A DNA stretch of 64,000 nt from Sphingomonadales bacterium Ga0077531 (GTDB taxonomy: Bacteria; Pseudomonadota; Alphaproteobacteria; Sphingomonadales; Sphingomonadaceae): positions 184,917 through 248,916 of the forward strand of contig LNED01000043.1 in assembly GCA_001464915.1 (NCBI GenBank), written 5' to 3'. Positions 9,814-17,943 of the stretch are shown piece by piece. The first letter of the stretch is position 1; each line of letters starts with the position of its first letter. The position numbers and the translations under genes are program-made. Below the pieces are notes generated by a model. That model was not told the DNA's origin. It did no database searches and saw nothing but the letters and a program-made list of their open reading frames with translations.

Positions 9814-10001
9814 TCGCGGCTGAAAATCGCTTCAATTGGCAGGCCGAACAGATCGGCAATAGTGAAGGCGAGCGGGAGCGAGGGGTCGTAGCGGCCCTTT
9901 TCGATCGCGTTGACGCTCTGGCGGCTAACCCCCAGCCGGTCGGCGAGATCCTGCTGGCTCCAGTCGCGTTCGGCGCGCAGCACTTTGAGGCGGTTGTTCA
10001 C
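9810..10001 (-). CDS. XRE-family helix-turn-helix regulator (63 residues)
   Basis: The protein is a minimal Cro/C1-type DNA-binding domain: VNNRLKVLRAERDWSQQDLA, then DRLGVSRQSVNAIEKGRYDPSLPL and a short IADLFGLPIEAIF tail, the usual sequence of small XRE regulators. I start it at the GTG at 10001, because that codon overlaps the stop of the upstream membrane-protein gene (GTGA) and begins exactly at the domain boundary. An open frame upstream to 10067 would lie inside that gene. Regulators of this size commonly control their own operon. Here they would probably bind the direct repeats at 10612-10674 upstream of the first gene, which is inference. It ends four bases inside the convergent phosphatase gene. 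Confidence 0.88.
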   Translation of the reverse strand: MNNRLKVLRAERDWSQQDLADRLGVSRQSVNAIEKGRYDPSLPLAFTIADLFGLPIEAIFSRD

Positions 10002-10414
10002 GCGCAAGACCCCCCGTCGCCCAGCGTAAACCGGTTGATCAACTGGCCCAGCGCGAGCCCGAAACACCAGATCGGGAACACATAAAACACCGGCAGGCGC
10101 GGGACAGCTGCGAACAGTTCAACCAGCCCCCAGCCGCCGCAGATCGACAGCGTGATCGCCGAGGCCCACAGCATTTTGCGGACCTCCAGCATCCGCAGAT
10201 ATTCGTCCTGCATGTTCACCAGCAGGCTGCCCATGTTCCATATCCAGCCCAGCACGACGAGGCCGGGGAGCAGCGCGAACAGGATGACCATCGGCGTGGG
10301 CGCGGCGTTGTCGGGGATGAACAACGAGGCCAGCGCCACCAGCGCGATATAGAGCACCGACAGGGCGATATGGATGCGGAAGAACCGCCGCGTGGCCGGA
10401 GTGCGCATGATCAT
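9998..10414 (-). CDS. Four-helix integral membrane protein of unknown function
   Basis: A 138-residue protein with about four predicted membrane segments: IALSVLYIALVALASLFI, MVILFALLPGLVVLGWIW, LWASAITLSICGGWGLVELF and LPVFYVFPIWCFGLALGQLI. No enzymatic motif is visible. It is coupled to its neighbours on both sides: ATGA overlap with the upstream small membrane gene and GTGA overlap with the downstream XRE regulator. This arrangement, membrane protein plus tiny XRE regulator, is recurrent in bacteria and suggests the regulator controls or responds to the membrane component. The function is unknown to me. Confidence 0.8.
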   Translation of the reverse strand: MIMRTPATRRFFRIHIALSVLYIALVALASLFIPDNAAPTPMVILFALLPGLVVLGWIWNMGSLLVNMQDEYLRMLEVRKMLWASAITLSICGGWGLVELFAAVPRLPVFYVFPIWCFGLALGQLINRFTLGDGGSCA

Positions 10415-10587
10415 GCCCGTCGCTCCCGGCGAAACAGGCGACAGGATTGCTGGCCGGACACGATGAACGGCACCACCGCCAAGGGCGCGTATTGCGCGAC
10501 CTGTTCGGGAATGATGTCGAACACCGCCAACACGGAAATCGCGATCAGCACCGCGCCCAGCAGCAAGGCCTTGTGATATTGGTTCAT
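10411..10587 (-). CDS. Small two-helix membrane protein
   Basis: A 58-residue product starting at the ATG at 10587, which has AGGAG nine bases upstream. The open frame extends to 10626, but the earlier start has no ribosome-binding site and falls inside the repeat region. Two hydrophobic segments are seen: ALLLGAVLIAISVLAVFDII and APLAVVPFIVSG, followed by a basic tail RLFRRERRA. It is the first gene of the coupled operon ending in the XRE regulator, and its stop overlaps the next start (ATGA). Function is unknown. Confidence 0.75.
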   Translation of the reverse strand: MNQYHKALLLGAVLIAISVLAVFDIIPEQVAQYAPLAVVPFIVSGQQSCRLFRRERRA

Positions 10588-10611
10588 GTCAATGCTCCTT
10601 CTCAATATGTA

Positions 10612-10674
10612 AAGCCTCCTTTGCACTTGACTCGATTTGTGTCAAGCGTCCTTTGCATTTTGGAAAGCGTCCTT
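10612..10674. repeat. Three direct repeats AAGCGTCCTTTGCA, candidate operators
   Basis: Copies start at 10612 (AAGCCTCCTTTGCA), 10644 (AAGCGTCCTTTGCA) and 10665 (AAGCGTCCTT, then diverging). The first two agree at 13 of 14 positions. Spacings are 32 and 21 bases, close to three and two helical turns, so all copies face the same side of the DNA. An inverted repeat CTTGAC-N9-GTCAAG (10626-10646) lies between the first two. They sit just upstream of the membrane-protein/XRE operon, as expected for operators of an autoregulating XRE protein. The function is inferred. Confidence 0.55.
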
Positions 10675-10702
10675 CCAGATTTTATCTGCTGGCTTGGCGG
10701 TA

Positions 10703-10731
10703 ATGACACGGCAACGCCTTGCGCCTATATC
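10703..10731 (+). promoter_or_regulatory. Promoter of the thrS leader transcript
   Basis: ATGACA at 10703-10708 matches the -35 consensus at five of six positions. TATATC at 10726-10731 keeps the first four bases of the -10 consensus. The spacer is exactly 17 bases. The predicted start of transcription, six to eight bases past the -10 element, coincides with the ATG at 10739 of the threonine-rich reading frame, so the leader message may be leaderless. Confidence 0.6.
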
Positions 10732-10738
10732 TGGTCGC

Positions 10739-10813
10739 ATGGCTCACCTGCTGACCACCACCCGCATCACCACGACCCGGATGACTATCCGGGGGCGGGG
10801 GCGCGCGCTTTAG
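10739..10813 (+). CDS. Threonine-rich leader peptide of thrS (24 residues)
   Basis: The frame ATG at 10739 to TAG at 10811-10813 encodes MAHLLTTTRITTTRMTIRGRGRAL. Seven of the 24 residues are threonine, arranged as two triplets plus one (codons at 10754-10762, 10769-10777 and 10784-10786). This is the pattern of amino-acid-sensing leader peptides such as ThrL or TrpL. It lies 127 bases before thrS on the same strand. No Shine-Dalgarno is seen, but the promoter places the transcript start at the ATG, so it may be translated as a leaderless message. Rhizobial trpL is, to my knowledge, similarly leaderless. Downstream stems support an attenuator. The peptide product itself probably has no function. 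Confidence 0.7.
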   Translation: MAHLLTTTRITTTRMTIRGRGRAL

Positions 10814-10893
10814 GCGCATCGCCCGCCGCCCGGTTCGGGGCGGCGCGGTGTTCTTCCCGAATCGGTTGTTCGTTCAACACCGCTCTTCCGGTG
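10793..10893 (+). promoter_or_regulatory. Alternative RNA stems of a putative thrS attenuator
   Basis: Arm 1 (10793-10803, GGGCGGGGGCG, inside the last leader codons) can pair with arm 2 (10820-10831) over 11 base pairs with one bulged G. The enclosed loop holds GCGC-TTTAG-GCGC and the stop codon. Arm 2 can instead pair with arm 3: CGCCGCCC at 10824-10831 with GGGCGGCG at 10838-10845, a perfect 8-bp stem. GCGGTGTT at 10845-10852 can pair with AACACCGC at 10876-10883. CACCG at 10878-10882 can pair with CGGTG at 10889-10893. Stems 1:2 and 2:3 exclude each other, as do the last two. No long U-tract follows, so the terminator identity is unclear. Confidence 0.5.
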
Positions 10894-10940
10894 CGTAGCC
10901 CTTTGTCCTAAGGCGCGGCCAAACCAGACGGATTTGCACG

Positions 10941-12944
10941 ATGACCGAACTGCTCAAGATCAGCCTCCCCGATGGATCGGTGCGCGAAGTGCCGCGCGGG
11001 TCAACGCCTGCCGACATCGCCGCCGCGATTGGCCCCGGCCTTGCCAAGGCCGCCCTCGCCGCGCGCGTGGACGGGGAACTGCGCGACCTGACCCGGCCCT
11101 TCGATGGTGATGCCGCGTTGGCGCTGGTCACCGCGCGAGATGAGGCCGATGCGCTCGAACTCGCCCGCCACGACTATGCCCACGTGCTGGCCGAAGCGGT
11201 GCAGGCCTTGTTCCCCGGCACGCAGATCACCTTTGGCCCGTCAACCGACGACGGGTTCTATTACGACGTCAAGGCGCCCGAGGGCCGCGAGCCGTTCAGT
11301 ATGGACGATCTGCCTGCGATCGAAGAAGCGATGCGCACGATCATCCGCGCCGACAAGCCGCTGCGCCGCGAAGTGTGGAGCCGTGAGGCGTTGATCGCCA
11401 AGTGGGCAGCTGACGGCGAAAGCTTCAAGGCGGAATGGGCCAAGGAACTGCCCGAAGGCGAGGAGCTGACGGTCTACTGGTCAGGCAACGACTGGCTCGA
11501 CATGTGCCGCGGCCCGCACTTGCCCTCGACCGGAAAACTTGATCCCGATGCCTTCAAGCTGATGCGCGTCGCGGGCGCTTACTGGCGCGGCGATCAGAAC
11601 AATGCGCAGCTGACGCGCATCTACGGCACCGGCTGGCTCAACAAGAAGCAGCTGCAAGCCCACTTGACGCGCCTCGAAGAAGCCGCCAAGCGCGACCACC
11701 GCAAGCTGGGGCGCGAGATGGATCTGTTCCACTTGCAGGAAGAAGCCCACGGCAGCGTGTTCTGGCATCCCAAGGGCTACCGCATCTGGCGCGAGCTCGA
11801 AGCTTATATGCGCCGCAAGATGGACGGCAGCGGCTACCGCGAGATCAAGACCCCGCAGCTGATGGACGTGCGCCAGTGGACGCAATCGGGCCACTGGGGG
11901 AAGTACGCGCAGAACATGTTCGCTGTCCCCGACATCGTCCCCGATGTTGACGAAGCCAGCGGTGCTGCCTCTCCCAAGGTCGCCGACGATGCCGAATGGC
12001 TGGCGATCAAGCCGATGAACTGTCCAGCCCACGTGATGGTGTTCAAACAGGGGATCACCTCCTACCGCGACCTGCCGATCCGGCTGGGCGAGATGGGCTG
12101 CTGCCACCGCAACGAGCCCCACGGCGCGCTCCACGGGCTGATGCGCGTGCGCCAGTTCACGCAGGACGATGCCCACATCTTCTGCACCGAAGGCCAGGTT
12201 GTAGCCGAAGTGCAGGACTTCATCGCGCTGGCCGATTCGGTCTATCGCGATTTCGGCTTCACCTATGACATCAAGCTGGCCCTGCGCCCCGACCAACGCT
12301 TCGGCAGCGACGCCGATTGGGACAAGGCCGAGCAGGAACTGCGCGATGCTTTGACGGCGAACGGGCTCCAATGGGAAGAACTCCCCGGTGAAGGCGCGTT
12401 CTATGCCCCCAAGCTCGAATGGCACCTGACCGACGCGATCGGGCGGACGTGGCAGGTCGGCACGATCCAGTCCGACCGGGTGCTGCCCGAACGGCTCGAT
12501 GCGCATTACATCGGCGAGGATGGTGACAAGCACCGCCCAGTGATGCTGCACCGTGCGATCTTCGGCTCGTACGAACGCTTCATCGGCATCCTGATCGAAC
12601 ATTTCGCCGGGCGGATGCCGGTGTGGCTGTCCCCGGTGCAGGCGGTGGTGGCAACGATTGTGTCGGACGCGGATGGTTACGCGGGTCAGGTCGAGGCGGC
12701 ATTGAAGGCAGCAGGCCTGCGGGTCGAAGCCGACGTTCGCAACGAGAAGATCAACTACAAGGTGCGCGAACACAGCCTTGCCAAGGTGCCGCACCTGCTG
12801 GTGGTGGGCAAGCGCGAGGCCGAGGAAGGCACCGTCGCCGTCCGCACGCTGGGCGCGGAACACCAGAAGGTGATGAGCCTTGCCGATGCGATTGCGCTGA
12901 TCCGCGCTGAGGCCACCCCGCCTGATCTGAAGACAGAAGCCTGA
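10941..12944 (+). CDS. thrS: Threonyl-tRNA synthetase
   Basis: The 667-residue enzyme attaches threonine to tRNA-Thr. Domains are in the usual order: an N-terminal TGS domain (residues 1-65), the editing domain with HDYAH (His77, His81) and [11 protein letters not shown] (Cys189, His193), and the class II catalytic core. The core has the zinc cysteine in MNCPAH (Cys361), the [23 protein letters not shown] motif-2/loop region and [18 protein letters not shown] as motif 3. The C-terminal part is the anticodon-binding domain. The length is normal. It follows a threonine-rich leader peptide and alternative stems, so its expression is probably tied to charged tRNA-Thr levels. E. coli thrS is instead autoregulated at translation. 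Confidence 0.97.
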   Translation: MTELLKISLPDGSVREVPRGSTPADIAAAIGPGLAKAALAARVDGELRDLTRPFDGDAALALVTARDEADALELARHDYAHVLAEAVQALFPGTQITFGPSTDDGFYYDVKAPEGREPFSMDDLPAIEEAMRTIIRADKPLRREVWSREALIAKWAADGESFKAEWAKELPEGEELTVYWSGNDWLDMCRGPHLPSTGKLDPDAFKLMRVAGAYWRGDQNNAQLTRIYGTGWLNKKQLQAHLTRLEEAAKRDHRKLGREMDLFHLQEEAHGSVFWHPKGYRIWRELEAYMRRKMDGSGYREIKTPQLMDVRQWTQSGHWGKYAQNMFAVPDIVPDVDEASGAASPKVADDAEWLAIKPMNCPAHVMVFKQGITSYRDLPIRLGEMGCCHRNEPHGALHGLMRVRQFTQDDAHIFCTEGQVVAEVQDFIALADSVYRDFGFTYDIKLALRPDQRFGSDADWDKAEQELRDALTANGLQWEELPGEGAFYAPKLEWHLTDAIGRTWQVGTIQSDRVLPERLDAHYIGEDGDKHRPVMLHRAIFGSYERFIGILIEHFAGRMPVWLSPVQAVVATIVSDADGYAGQVEAALKAAGLRVEADVRNEKINYKVREHSLAKVPHLLVVGKREAEEGTVAVRTLGAEHQKVMSLADAIALIRAEATPPDLKTEA

Positions 12945-12953
12945 GGACTGACC

Positions 12954-13346
12954 ATGAAACTGACCGCAACCCTACTCGCGCCCGCCATGCTGCTGCTGGC
13001 CGCCTGCGGGGCCGAGCCTGAAGCGCCCAAGGATGCTTCCACCGTGGATCATTCCGCGATGGGCGCGATGAGCGGCGAGACGGCTGACCTCAACGAATCG
13101 CAGGCCGCTTACAAGGCGGCTGGCGACCGGATGCACGCCGGGATGGCAGAGATTCCGGCCGACGCCGATGTGGCGTTCATGCAGGGGATGCTCGCCCACC
13201 ATCGCGGCGCGGTGGAGATGTCCGAGGTCGCGCTGAAATACGCCAAGGATGCACAGGCGCGTGACCTCGCCACCCGGGTGATCGCCGCGCAGAAGACAGA
13301 GATCGAAGAGATGGAAGCCTGGCTCAAGGAGCGCGGCGCGAAGTAG
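12954..13346 (+). CDS. DUF305-domain lipoprotein
   Basis: A 130-residue envelope protein. MKLTATLLAPAMLLLAAC is a lipoprotein signal with cleavage before Cys18. The mature part carries the DUF305 ferritin-like helices, marked by ADVAFMQGMLAHHRGAVEMS and a second helix ending EEMEAWLKERG. Histidines and methionines such as DHSAMGAM and HHRGAVEM suggest copper or other metal binding, as proposed for the family, but this is unproven. It lies nine bases after thrS and 15 bases before the TauE/SafE gene, all in the same direction, so it may be read through from thrS. Confidence 0.85.
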   Translation: MKLTATLLAPAMLLLAACGAEPEAPKDASTVDHSAMGAMSGETADLNESQAAYKAAGDRMHAGMAEIPADADVAFMQGMLAHHRGAVEMSEVALKYAKDAQARDLATRVIAAQKTEIEEMEAWLKERGAK

Positions 13347-13361
13347 GCGCAAAGCGTCAGC

Positions 13362-14105
13362 ATGGAACTGATCGCAGGCTTCACCGCGCTGCAAATCGCG
13401 GTCGCGCTGGCGGCGGCGCTCGGCGCAAGCTTTGTGCGTGGGCTGACCGGATTCGGCATGGCGATCCTGCTGGTGCCAATCCTCGCGCTGGCGCTGCCCC
13501 CGGTCGAAGCGGTGGTGCTCGCCAATGCGCTATCGCTGATGATTGGCATGACCGAAGTGCGCCAACTGGTGCGGGAGGCGGAGCGGAGCGCGTGGGTGAT
13601 AGGCTCGCTGGTGGTGGTGGCGACCCCGATAGGCCTCTACGCGCTGTCGCTGACCAGCGCGGATGTCGCGCGGCTCGTGATCGCTTTGATCGCCTTCAGT
13701 GCGTTTCTAGCGATCCTGCTCCCCCGGCGAGGGAGCGCTATGCCCGGACGGTTGGTGACCGGCGCTGTCGGCGTGGTGAGCGGGTTGATGACCGGATATG
13801 CCGGGATGCCCGGCCCGCCGGTGGTGCCATATTACGCCGGGCGCGAACTGCCGCGCAGCACCATCAAAGCCTCGATGCTGCTGGTGTTCGTCATTGCCGC
13901 CAGCGCCGGATTGCTGAGCGCAACCTGGCTTGGCATCCTGCATTGGGAGCTGTTTGCGTTCGCATTGGTGATGCTGCCGGTGATCCTGATCGGCAACCGC
14001 TTGGGCCTCGCGGTATCAGGTCGGGTCAGCGATCCGGTCTGGCGGGCGACTGTCGGCGTGGTGCTGGCGGGCGCCGCGGTGGGCGCCTTCGCCAAACTGG
14101 TTTAG
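13362..14105 (+). CDS. TauE/SafE-family sulfite/organosulfonate exporter-like permease
   Basis: A 247-residue polytopic inner-membrane protein with about eight hydrophobic segments. The family signature is the repeated N-terminal motif ASFVRGLTGFGMAILLVPIL, with a matching second half TGAVGVVSGLMTGYAGMPGPPVVPYY. Members export sulfite, sulfoacetate or related anions, and the substrate here is unknown. The gene follows the DUF305 lipoprotein closely and ends nine bases before the convergent DUF1223 gene. Confidence 0.88.
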   Translation: MELIAGFTALQIAVALAAALGASFVRGLTGFGMAILLVPILALALPPVEAVVLANALSLMIGMTEVRQLVREAERSAWVIGSLVVVATPIGLYALSLTSADVARLVIALIAFSAFLAILLPRRGSAMPGRLVTGAVGVVSGLMTGYAGMPGPPVVPYYAGRELPRSTIKASMLLVFVIAASAGLLSATWLGILHWELFAFALVMLPVILIGNRLGLAVSGRVSDPVWRATVGVVLAGAAVGAFAKLV

Positions 14106-14113
14106 CTGACCCC

Positions 14114-14884
14114 CTAACTCAACCAACGCGCAGCGAGCACCGGGCCGCCGCCGGGTTCGCGCAGCACCAGTGCGTAGCGGTTGGCGCCTTTGACCTTAAG
14201 CTGCGCGGGCGAGACGACATGGCTGGCCTTGCCGCCCTTCCAGCTGGCGATGGTCTGCTCATCGCGCAGCACGTTGGTGTAGGTGACCGTGCGCCCGCCA
14301 TTCTCACCGCTGCCGATGCCGACTTCCACTTCGCGGGTGATCGCCACGAGAACCAGTTCAGCCGGCTTGTCCGTATCGCCGCCGAGGCCGACGCCGTATC
14401 CTTCCGCGCCCAGATCATTGACCCGGATCGCGGCATTACCCGAACCGCTGTTATGGGCGATGCCGCGGCGCACATCCAATTCGCGCGAACCGACCGTGCC
14501 GAACCGGCCATTGACCACTGCCTGCGGGGTATAAACGCCGTTCTGCCCTTCCAACCCGCGCCGGGCATAGGCCTGCTGCAAGTTGGTGTTGGCTTCCTTG
14601 GCCAGCGTGTCTTTCCACCCCAGCCGGTCCCAATAGGTCACCGGGCGCGAAATCACGACCAGGCCGGGGCTCGGCGCGATTTTGGCCGCCACCTTGTCGG
14701 CGGGCGGGCAGGATGAACAACCCTGGCTGGTGAACAGTTCGATCAGCACCGGCTCTCCGGTGGGGGAGGCGATGCGGGTATCGTTCTGCGCCTGCGCGGG
14801 CGCGCCCGGCGATATGGCCGTAGCAACAGCGCCAATGGCAGCAATTCCGGCGAGAAGGGCGATTGCGGTGCGGTTCTTGATCAT
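14114..14884 (-). CDS. DUF1223 thioredoxin-like periplasmic protein
   Basis: The 256-residue product starts with a signal peptide (AIALLAGIAAIGAVATAISPGAPAQA). Immediately after it comes PVLIELFTSQGCSSCPPADK, a thioredoxin-fold segment with a CSSC redox pair, characteristic of DUF1223. YWDRLGWKDTLA and YTPQAVVNGRFGTVGSRE are also family hallmarks. It probably acts on thiols in the periplasm, but no activity is established for the family to my knowledge. It is convergent with the permease gene and appears monocistronic. Confidence 0.9.
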   Translation of the reverse strand: MIKNRTAIALLAGIAAIGAVATAISPGAPAQAQNDTRIASPTGEPVLIELFTSQGCSSCPPADKVAAKIAPSPGLVVISRPVTYWDRLGWKDTLAKEANTNLQQAYARRGLEGQNGVYTPQAVVNGRFGTVGSRELDVRRGIAHNSGSGNAAIRVNDLGAEGYGVGLGGDTDKPAELVLVAITREVEVGIGSGENGGRTVTYTNVLRDEQTIASWKGGKASHVVSPAQLKVKGANRYALVLREPGGGPVLAARWLS

Positions 14885-14962
14885 CGGATCATCCTCAAAG
14901 TGGTCGAGGATATATACGCGCCAGATGGCCGCAAGGTTACGGCGCTCTATTTGTCGCGCCGG

Positions 14963-15097
14963 TCAGAAAGGCAGCGACTGGCCTGCGAGAATCAACGCTG
15001 CTGCACACCCGAGCACGATCAGGCGACGCGCAAGTTCAAGCGAACCGATGCGTGTCGCGGTGGAGATTGGCAAAGCGAGAGCAAGGGCACGGTCCAT
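14963..15097 (-). CDS. Possible 44-residue single-span membrane peptide
   Basis: A short frame runs from the ATG at 15097 to the TGA at 14963-14965 in an otherwise empty gap of 248 bases. It encodes MDRALALALPISTATRIGSL, then ELARRLIVLGCAAALILAGQ and SLPF: one amphipathic helix and one membrane span ending close to the C-terminus. A purine-rich GGGGTGAGAG lies about nine bases upstream. Against it: no homologue can be checked here and the frame is short. A perfect palindrome TAACGA-T-TCGTTA lies 25 bases upstream at 15123-15135. Confidence 0.35.
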   Translation of the reverse strand: MDRALALALPISTATRIGSLELARRLIVLGCAAALILAGQSLPF

Positions 15098-15132
15098 GCG
15101 ATGCACTCTCACCCCAAATCCCTAACGATTCG

Positions 15133-16125
15133 TTAAAGCCCGATGCGCAGAGCGGGCATTTGCTGGCTGGCGCAGTGGAATCCGCCGCCGCCTGCCAATA
15201 CCGCTTCGCCGGGCAGGCCAATCGTGTCGCGGTCAGGGAACAGCGCGGCAATCGCGGCGACGCCGTCGGCATCGTGGGGTGAGCCGAAGGTCGGCACCAC
15301 CACCAGATAGCTGGTGATGGCAAAGTTCACATAGCTCGCTGGTTCCACCACGCCGTCGCGGGTCATGAGGCCGGGCGAGGGGATGCGCACTACCTCGACC
15401 CCAGATGCTTCCGCGCGCGCCGCCGCATCGGCATAGATCGCGGCGTTGGGATCACCCGCTCCGGTCGCCTCAGGCACCACCAGCCGGTTCGGCCCGACGA
15501 AGCGCGCAAGGTTATCAACGTGGCCATCGGTGTGATCATTGATCAAGCCATCGCCCATCCACAGCACGCGGGTGAAGCCGAGCTGCGCCGCCAGTTCGGC
15601 CTCGATCTGAATGCGGCTCATCTGCGGGTTGCGGTTGGGGTTCAGCAAGCATTGCTCGGTCACGGCGACCAACCCGGTGCCGTCGCCATCCATCGCCCCG
15701 CCTTCGAGGATCATCGGCGAGGTCTGGATCGCCAGCCCGGCATCGCGCGCCAGTTCCGCGCCAATCTCCTGATCGCCCGGCATCAGATATTTGCCGCCCC
15801 AGCCGTTGAAGCCGAACCGCCGCGCTGTGCGGGTGCCGTCGCCCTCGAACACCACCAACGGGCCGGTGTCGCGCAGCCACACATCGCCATAGGTGCGCCG
15901 TTCGAGCGTCACCTTGCTGCTCACCAGCGACTGCGCGCGCGCCTCATTCGCGGCATCGTGCACCAGCAAGCGCACCGCCTGCCCGCTCTCCGCCACGGCA
16001 GAGGCGAAATCGGCGATCTGCTCCTGCGCGGGTTCGAGCCAGCCGGGCCATTCATCGGCCAGATGCGGAAAGCCGATCCACAGCCAGTCCTGCGGAGCCC
16101 ATTCGGGCGGCATTAGCACCGTCAT
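15133..16125 (-). CDS. aguA: Agmatine deiminase
   Basis: From the ATG at 16125 the protein is 330 residues, of normal size for peptidylarginine-deiminase-type agmatine deiminases, which hydrolyse agmatine to N-carbamoylputrescine and ammonia. Diagnostic elements are MPPEWAPQDWLWIGFPH at the start, YGDVWLRDTGP, LEGGAMDGDGTG, NDHTDGHVDNLARF with the catalytic histidine, and GGGGFHCASQQMP with the catalytic cysteine near the C-terminus. The upstream open frame to 16191 overlaps the preceding peptidase gene and carries no family sequence. It is seven bases after the M28 peptidase stop, so the two form an operon. The usual partner aguB is not in the window. Confidence 0.93.
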   Translation of the reverse strand: MTVLMPPEWAPQDWLWIGFPHLADEWPGWLEPAQEQIADFASAVAESGQAVRLLVHDAANEARAQSLVSSKVTLERRTYGDVWLRDTGPLVVFEGDGTRTARRFGFNGWGGKYLMPGDQEIGAELARDAGLAIQTSPMILEGGAMDGDGTGLVAVTEQCLLNPNRNPQMSRIQIEAELAAQLGFTRVLWMGDGLINDHTDGHVDNLARFVGPNRLVVPEATGAGDPNAAIYADAAARAEASGVEVVRIPSPGLMTRDGVVEPASYVNFAITSYLVVVPTFGSPHDADGVAAIAALFPDRDTIGLPGEAVLAGGGGFHCASQQMPALRIGL

Positions 16126-16132
16126 CGTCGGA

Positions 16133-17839
16133 TCAGCAGCCCTTTTCCGATGCGGCGCAATCCTCATCGCGCACGCCCTTGAACTCGTCACCCTCGTTCC
16201 AGTTCGGCCAGCTGGTGCTCATCGCCAGCGTGCGGCCGATGCGGTAATACAGCTGCAAGTCAGCCATCACGCCCGACCAATCCCACGCCTCGTTGAATTC
16301 GTCCTTGGGCCCGTGATAGCGGTTTTCAGTGTAATCCTTGGCCACAGCGGCGCCGGCATCACGCCCGCCAGTGATCAGATCCTCACCGCCATCGATATAC
16401 AGCATCGGCACGCCCAGCTTGGCAAAGGCGAAGTGGTCTGACCGGTAATAATACCCAGCTTCAGGCTTGGGATCGGGGGTGATCGTGCGCCCGTCGGCAT
16501 CCAGTGCGGCGGTCAGGAAAGCATCAAGCTGCGATTTGCCGGGGCCAACCACGGTCACATCCTTCGCCGGGCCTGCGACCTGAAACGCATCCATGTTGAT
16601 CCCGCCGACCGTCTGCGCCAGCGGAAACACGGGGTTTTCGGCATAGTATTTGGCGCCGAGCAGGCCGGATTCCTCAGCGGTTACGGCAAGGAACACCAGG
16701 CTGCGACGCGGCAGGCCGGCCTTGGCGTGGGCTTCGGCGAGTGCGACCAGTGCAGCAGTGCCGGTGGCGTTATCGACTGCGCCGTTGCAGATGTCGTCGC
16801 CATCGGGCGCGGGCGTGCAGCGGCCCAGGTGGTCCCAATGCGCGGTGTGCAGCACATATTCGTCCGGCGCTTCGCTCCCGGGCAGAATGCCGATAATGTT
16901 GTGCGAGGTAATGCTGCGGAAATCGCTGGCAAAGCTGGTTCCGGCGGTCAGGCCGAGCGGCACCGGCTTGAAACCCTTCGCCTGCGCCGATTTGGTCAGC
17001 GCATCCAGTTCCTGCCCGGCGGCTTTCAGCACTTTGCGCGCCGCATCTTCAGTCAGCCAGCCATTCATTTGCGTCAGCGCCGGAGCATTTTCGCCGCGCT
17101 GGGCATAGGCCTGCGGGCCGGTCCACGAACTTTCGACCACGTTCCAGCCATAGCTGGCCGGATCGGTCTGGTGGACGATCAACGCGCCCGCCGCCCCCTG
17201 CCGGGCGGCCTCTTCATATTTGTAGCTCCAGCGCCCGTAATAGGTCATCGCCTTGCCATTGAAGGTGCCTTCGAGCCCTGCGGTCTGCCAATCAGGGTCA
17301 TTGACGAGGACCACCACCGTCTTGCCCTTCACATCCAGCCCGGCGTAATCGTTCCAGCCCTTTTCCGGAGCGTTGATGCCGTAGCCGACGAACACCAGCT
17401 CGCTATCCTTGATCACGGTTGCGGCTTCCTCGCGGTAGGTCACGCCGACCCAATCCTTGGCGAAATCCAGCGCGATGTTAGTGCCTTTTCCGGCGATGGT
17501 GAGCGGGTCGTAATCCTTGCCGGTGATCTCGATCAATGGGACTTCCTGCACCCACGAATCGCCGTTGCCGGGCTTGAGGCCCGCCGCCTTGAAGCGTTCG
17601 ACCATCAGCGCGATGGTCTTTTCCTCGCCGGGGGTGCCGGGCATCCGGCCTTCGAAATCGTCGCTGGAAAGCAGCCGGGTGACGTCTTTCATCGTCGCTT
17701 CGGACAGCACGCCGGGTTCAACCGCGGGCAGATCCATTCCATCGATCCCGCCGCCCGCTTGCAGCCCGAGCGCTTCGCACCCTGCCAGCGTCAGCGCCGC
17801 CGCCATTACCGCGCCAAGCGCCCCGATCCGTGCCTTCAT
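16133..17839 (-). CDS. M28-family metallopeptidase with PA domain, lipoprotein
   Basis: Starting at the ATG at 17839, which follows AAGGACGG, the 568-residue protein begins MKARIGALGAVMAAALTLAGC, a lipoprotein signal. A protease-associated (PA) insert covers roughly residues 130-300. The zinc-peptidase core follows: HTAHWDHLGRC, CNGAVDNATGTAALVALAEA, LAVTAEESGLLGAKYYAENP and YRSDHFAFAKLGVPMLYID, which contain the two-zinc ligands and the catalytic glutamate in EES. It likely trims peptides in the periplasm as an aminopeptidase. Two in-frame ATGs lie further upstream (17857 and 17899). It shares an operon with agmatine deiminase and is divergent from glnE. Confidence 0.9.
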   Translation of the reverse strand: MKARIGALGAVMAAALTLAGCEALGLQAGGGIDGMDLPAVEPGVLSEATMKDVTRLLSSDDFEGRMPGTPGEEKTIALMVERFKAAGLKPGNGDSWVQEVPLIEITGKDYDPLTIAGKGTNIALDFAKDWVGVTYREEAATVIKDSELVFVGYGINAPEKGWNDYAGLDVKGKTVVVLVNDPDWQTAGLEGTFNGKAMTYYGRWSYKYEEAARQGAAGALIVHQTDPASYGWNVVESSWTGPQAYAQRGENAPALTQMNGWLTEDAARKVLKAAGQELDALTKSAQAKGFKPVPLGLTAGTSFASDFRSITSHNIIGILPGSEAPDEYVLHTAHWDHLGRCTPAPDGDDICNGAVDNATGTAALVALAEAHAKAGLPRRSLVFLAVTAEESGLLGAKYYAENPVFPLAQTVGGINMDAFQVAGPAKDVTVVGPGKSQLDAFLTAALDADGRTITPDPKPEAGYYYRSDHFAFAKLGVPMLYIDGGEDLITGGRDAGAAVAKDYTENRYHGPKDEFNEAWDWSGVMADLQLYYRIGRTLAMSTSWPNWNEGDEFKGVRDEDCAASEKGC

Positions 17840-17943
17840 ATCCGTGCCGTCCTTCATATCTGGTCGCCGTTCAATCGCAGAGCATAGGCGCGCGTGCAAG
17901 CATCGGCGCTTGCGCGCTTAGCCCACGCTCGTCAGAGAAGCGG

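Noticed and set aside
11481..12863. 460-codon open frame opposite thrS
   Set aside because: It is a shadow of the conserved thrS coding sequence, with no start signal and no domain.
14900..15136. 78-codon plus-strand frame in the gap before aguA
   Set aside because: Irregular composition, no ribosome-binding site and no resemblance to a protein family; the minus-strand short frame is more plausible.
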